Source: Gallaecimonas pentaromativorans (lineage in GTDB: Bacteria; Pseudomonadota; Gammaproteobacteria; Enterobacterales; Gallaecimonadaceae). Taken from it: DNA of 64,000 nucleotides. The notes below the pieces were generated by a model, which worked only from the letters and a program-made list of their open reading frames with translations, was not told the DNA's origin and searched no databases. The DNA lies in the NCBI RefSeq assembly GCF_003751625.1, contig NZ_RJUL01000007.1, positions 124,001 to 188,000 of the forward strand, read 5' to 3'. Of the stretch, positions 62,547 to 64,000 are shown one piece after another (positions within the stretch are counted from its first letter, which is position 1; the number at the start of each line of letters is the position of its first letter). A program made the translations under genes and the position numbers.

Positions 62547-62978
62547 ATGAACGCGTCAGAACTGACAACCTTTTTATCCCATCACCCTTATCTCAGCGCC
62601 GCCTGGGTTGTGCTGCTGGTGCTGCTGATAGCGGCGCTGGTCCAGGGCATGTTCTCCAGCATCAAGCGGGTCAAGCCTCAACAGGCGGTATTCCTGATGA
62701 ACCAGGAAGGCAGTGTGGTGGTGGATATCCGCCCGGCAGCGGACTTTAAAAAAGGGCATATCGCCAATGCCCTGAGCCTTTCCAAGGATGAATTGTTAAA
62801 AGGTGAAACAACTCGCCTTGAAAAGCACAAAGACGCCCCCATTATCCTGGTATGCGACGCGGGCCATAACGCTCAGCAAGTTGCTAAAACGCTCAGCAAA
62901 GCCGGCTTTAAGTCCCTTTATGTGCTCAGCGGTGGTCTCCAGGGCTGGCGCGACGCCGGAATGCCCGTCAAAGGTTAA
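62547..62978 (+). CDS. yibN: Membrane-anchored rhodanese YibN
   Basis: 143 residues: one N-terminal transmembrane helix (about 17-36) and a rhodanese domain (about 45-140) with the active-site loop LVCDAGHNAQQ and Cys as nucleophile. Probably moves sulfane sulfur or acts as a membrane-bound partner; the exact role is open. Divergent from gpmI and followed by grxC and secB, as in E. coli. A TATACT -10-like box lies at 62511-62516. Confidence 0.9.
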   Translation: MNASELTTFLSHHPYLSAAWVVLLVLLIAALVQGMFSSIKRVKPQQAVFLMNQEGSVVVDIRPAADFKKGHIANALSLSKDELLKGETTRLEKHKDAPIILVCDAGHNAQQVAKTLSKAGFKSLYVLSGGLQGWRDAGMPVKG

Positions 62979-62989
62979 GGAGTTATGAC

Positions 62990-63250
62990 ATGGCGGATAT
63001 CGTTATTTACACCAAAACCGGATGCCCCTACTGTGTACGGGCCAAGGCTCTGCTGAGTGAAAAACAGCAAGCGTTCGAAGAAATCTGCAATGACAACGCG
63101 GCCGAGCGCCGCGAGAAGATGCTGGAACTGACCGGTGGCCAAAGTTACACCGTGCCCCAGATTTTCATTAATGGCCAACTCATCGGCGGTTGTTCCGACC
63201 TCGAAGCCCTCGAGGCCCAAGGTAAACTCGACGCCCTGCTGAGCGCCTAA
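62990..63250 (+). CDS. grxC: Glutaredoxin 3
   Basis: 86 residues with the CPYC active site near residue 12, the cis-Pro motif TVPQIFING and the glutathione-binding [10 protein letters not shown] dithiol glutaredoxin reducing protein disulphides with glutathione. AAGGAG lies just before its ATG. Part of the yibN-grxC-secB-gpsA gene set. Confidence 0.95.
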   Translation: MADIVIYTKTGCPYCVRAKALLSEKQQAFEEICNDNAAERREKMLELTGGQSYTVPQIFINGQLIGGCSDLEALEAQGKLDALLSA

Positions 63251-63297
63251 GCAGACACCTAATAACGACAAATACACAATCAAAACAGGTTTATATC

Positions 63298-63780
63298 ATG
63301 GCTGAAGAACTGAACAACGCCGCCGAGCAGCAAGCTCCGCAATTCAACATCCAGCGCATCTACACCAAGGACATCTCCTTCGAGACCCCTAACTCTCCGG
63401 CCATTTTCCAGAAAGACTGGACCCCGGAAGTGAAGCTGGACATCGACACCCGCTCCAACAAGCTGGCTGACGACGTGTATGAAGTGGTACTGGCCCTGAC
63501 CGTTACCACTACCGTTGGCGAAGAAACCGCCTTCCTGGCCGAAGTGCAACAAGCCGGTATCTTCACCATCGGCAACATGCCTGACCCGCAACTGGCCCAC
63601 ACCCTGGGTTCTTTTGCCCCGAACATCCTGTTCCCTTATGCCCGCGAAGCGGTGTCTAACCTGGTTAACCGTGGCACCTTCCCGCCGCTGAACCTGGCAC
63701 CGGTCAACTTCGACGCCCTGTTCGCCCAATACGTACAGCAGCGCGCCGCTGCCAACGGTGAGGCCCAGGCCGAAGCCTGA
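63298..63780 (+). CDS. secB: Export chaperone SecB
   Basis: 160 residues: [34 protein letters not shown] and [20 protein letters not shown] are diagnostic. SecB tetramers keep preproteins unfolded and hand them to SecA. Followed by gpsA after 9 bases. Confidence 0.96.
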   Translation: MAEELNNAAEQQAPQFNIQRIYTKDISFETPNSPAIFQKDWTPEVKLDIDTRSNKLADDVYEVVLALTVTTTVGEETAFLAEVQQAGIFTIGNMPDPQLAHTLGSFAPNILFPYAREAVSNLVNRGTFPPLNLAPVNFDALFAQYVQQRAAANGEAQAEA

Positions 63781-63789
63781 GATTAGCGC

Positions 63790-64000
63790 ATGACAGCCGA
63801 ACAACCGGCCATTTGCGTACTGGGGGCGGGGTCTTACGGCACCGCCCTTGCCATTTCTCTGGCACGCAATGGCAACCGTACCCTGCTGTGGGGCCACAAC
63901 CCCAAGCACCTGGCCGACCTTGCCAAAGATCGCCAGAACCGTCGTTACCTCGACGGTATTGCCTTCCCTGACAGCCTGGAAATGGCGCCCGATCTCGCCA
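63790..64000 (+). CDS. gpsA: Glycerol-3-phosphate dehydrogenase [NAD(P)+] (partial)
   Basis: The first 70 codons before the right edge. The Rossmann motif [19 protein letters not shown] and LLWGHNP are typical of GpsA, which makes sn-glycerol-3-phosphate for phospholipid synthesis. The secB-gpsA order matches E. coli. Confidence 0.92.
   Translation, partial: MTAEQPAICVLGAGSYGTALAISLARNGNRTLLWGHNPKHLADLAKDRQNRRYLDGIAFPDSLEMAPDLA

Overview
The window is a chromosomal segment of a GC-rich (roughly 60%) gammaproteobacterium. The evidence is gene order as well as sequence: polA - Spot 42 - engB, CsrC-like RNA - yihI - hemN, yigI/recQ, rsmD/ftsY-ftsE-ftsX-rpoH-panZ, gpmI-envC-yibQ and yibN-grxC-secB-gpsA are all arranged much as in E. 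coli, Vibrio or Aeromonas. The protein set (DUF4382, DUF3014, DUF3630, DUF2489, SirB2, pirin, SelO) fits an aquatic Alteromonadales/Aeromonadales-like genus; Gallaecimonas is a plausible guess but cannot be proven here. No rRNA, tRNA, insertion sequence, prophage or CRISPR array was seen.

Layout. 0-8.3 kb: a truncated RNA methyltransferase, a DUF4382 lipoprotein, an acyltransferase, a TPR protein, sirB2, fpr, DUF3014, maoP behind an SD-masking hairpin, rimK and a DUF4431 protein. 8.4-15.8 kb: a self-contained efflux module (adaptor, ATPase, two FtsX-type permeases, sigma-54 response regulator, histidine kinase) headed by five CGGACA repeats and a sigma-54 promoter. 15.8-25.7 kb: cytochrome b561, a bacterioferritin lacking the haem methionine, an MmyB-like regulator/methyltransferase pair sharing a repeat operator, dgkA-PAP2, a TauE-type permease, a lone R-body protein, yigI/recQ, an oxidoreductase gene broken by an amber codon, and pirin. 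25.7-36.5 kb: selO, then a cyclic-di-GMP cluster (two diguanylate cyclases, a REC-CheC protein, an EAL protein) interleaved with pgpB, a preQ1-I riboswitch with yhhQ, a SufR-like regulator, a RyhB sRNA with Fur box, and elbB. 36.5-48.3 kb: polA with DnaA boxes, Spot 42, a second candidate sRNA, engB, cytochrome c4, a CsrB/CsrC-type RNA, yihI, hemN, add, an RMND1-like protein, epmA and ytfK. 48.3-64 kb: rmuC, small membrane proteins, yjaG, yhgN, rsmD, ftsY (with a perfect 33.5-copy hexanucleotide repeat), ftsEX, rpoH, panZ, the cell-wall cluster yibQ-ctpA-envC-gpmI, and yibN-grxC-secB-gpsA running off the right edge.

Much of the interest is non-coding: three sRNAs recognisable by sequence or architecture (RyhB, Spot 42, CsrB/C type), one unassigned sRNA candidate, one riboswitch, one likely SD-masking leader, and candidate operators for Fur, PmrA, DnaA, sigma-E and sigma-54. 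All regulatory calls are by eye from consensus patterns.
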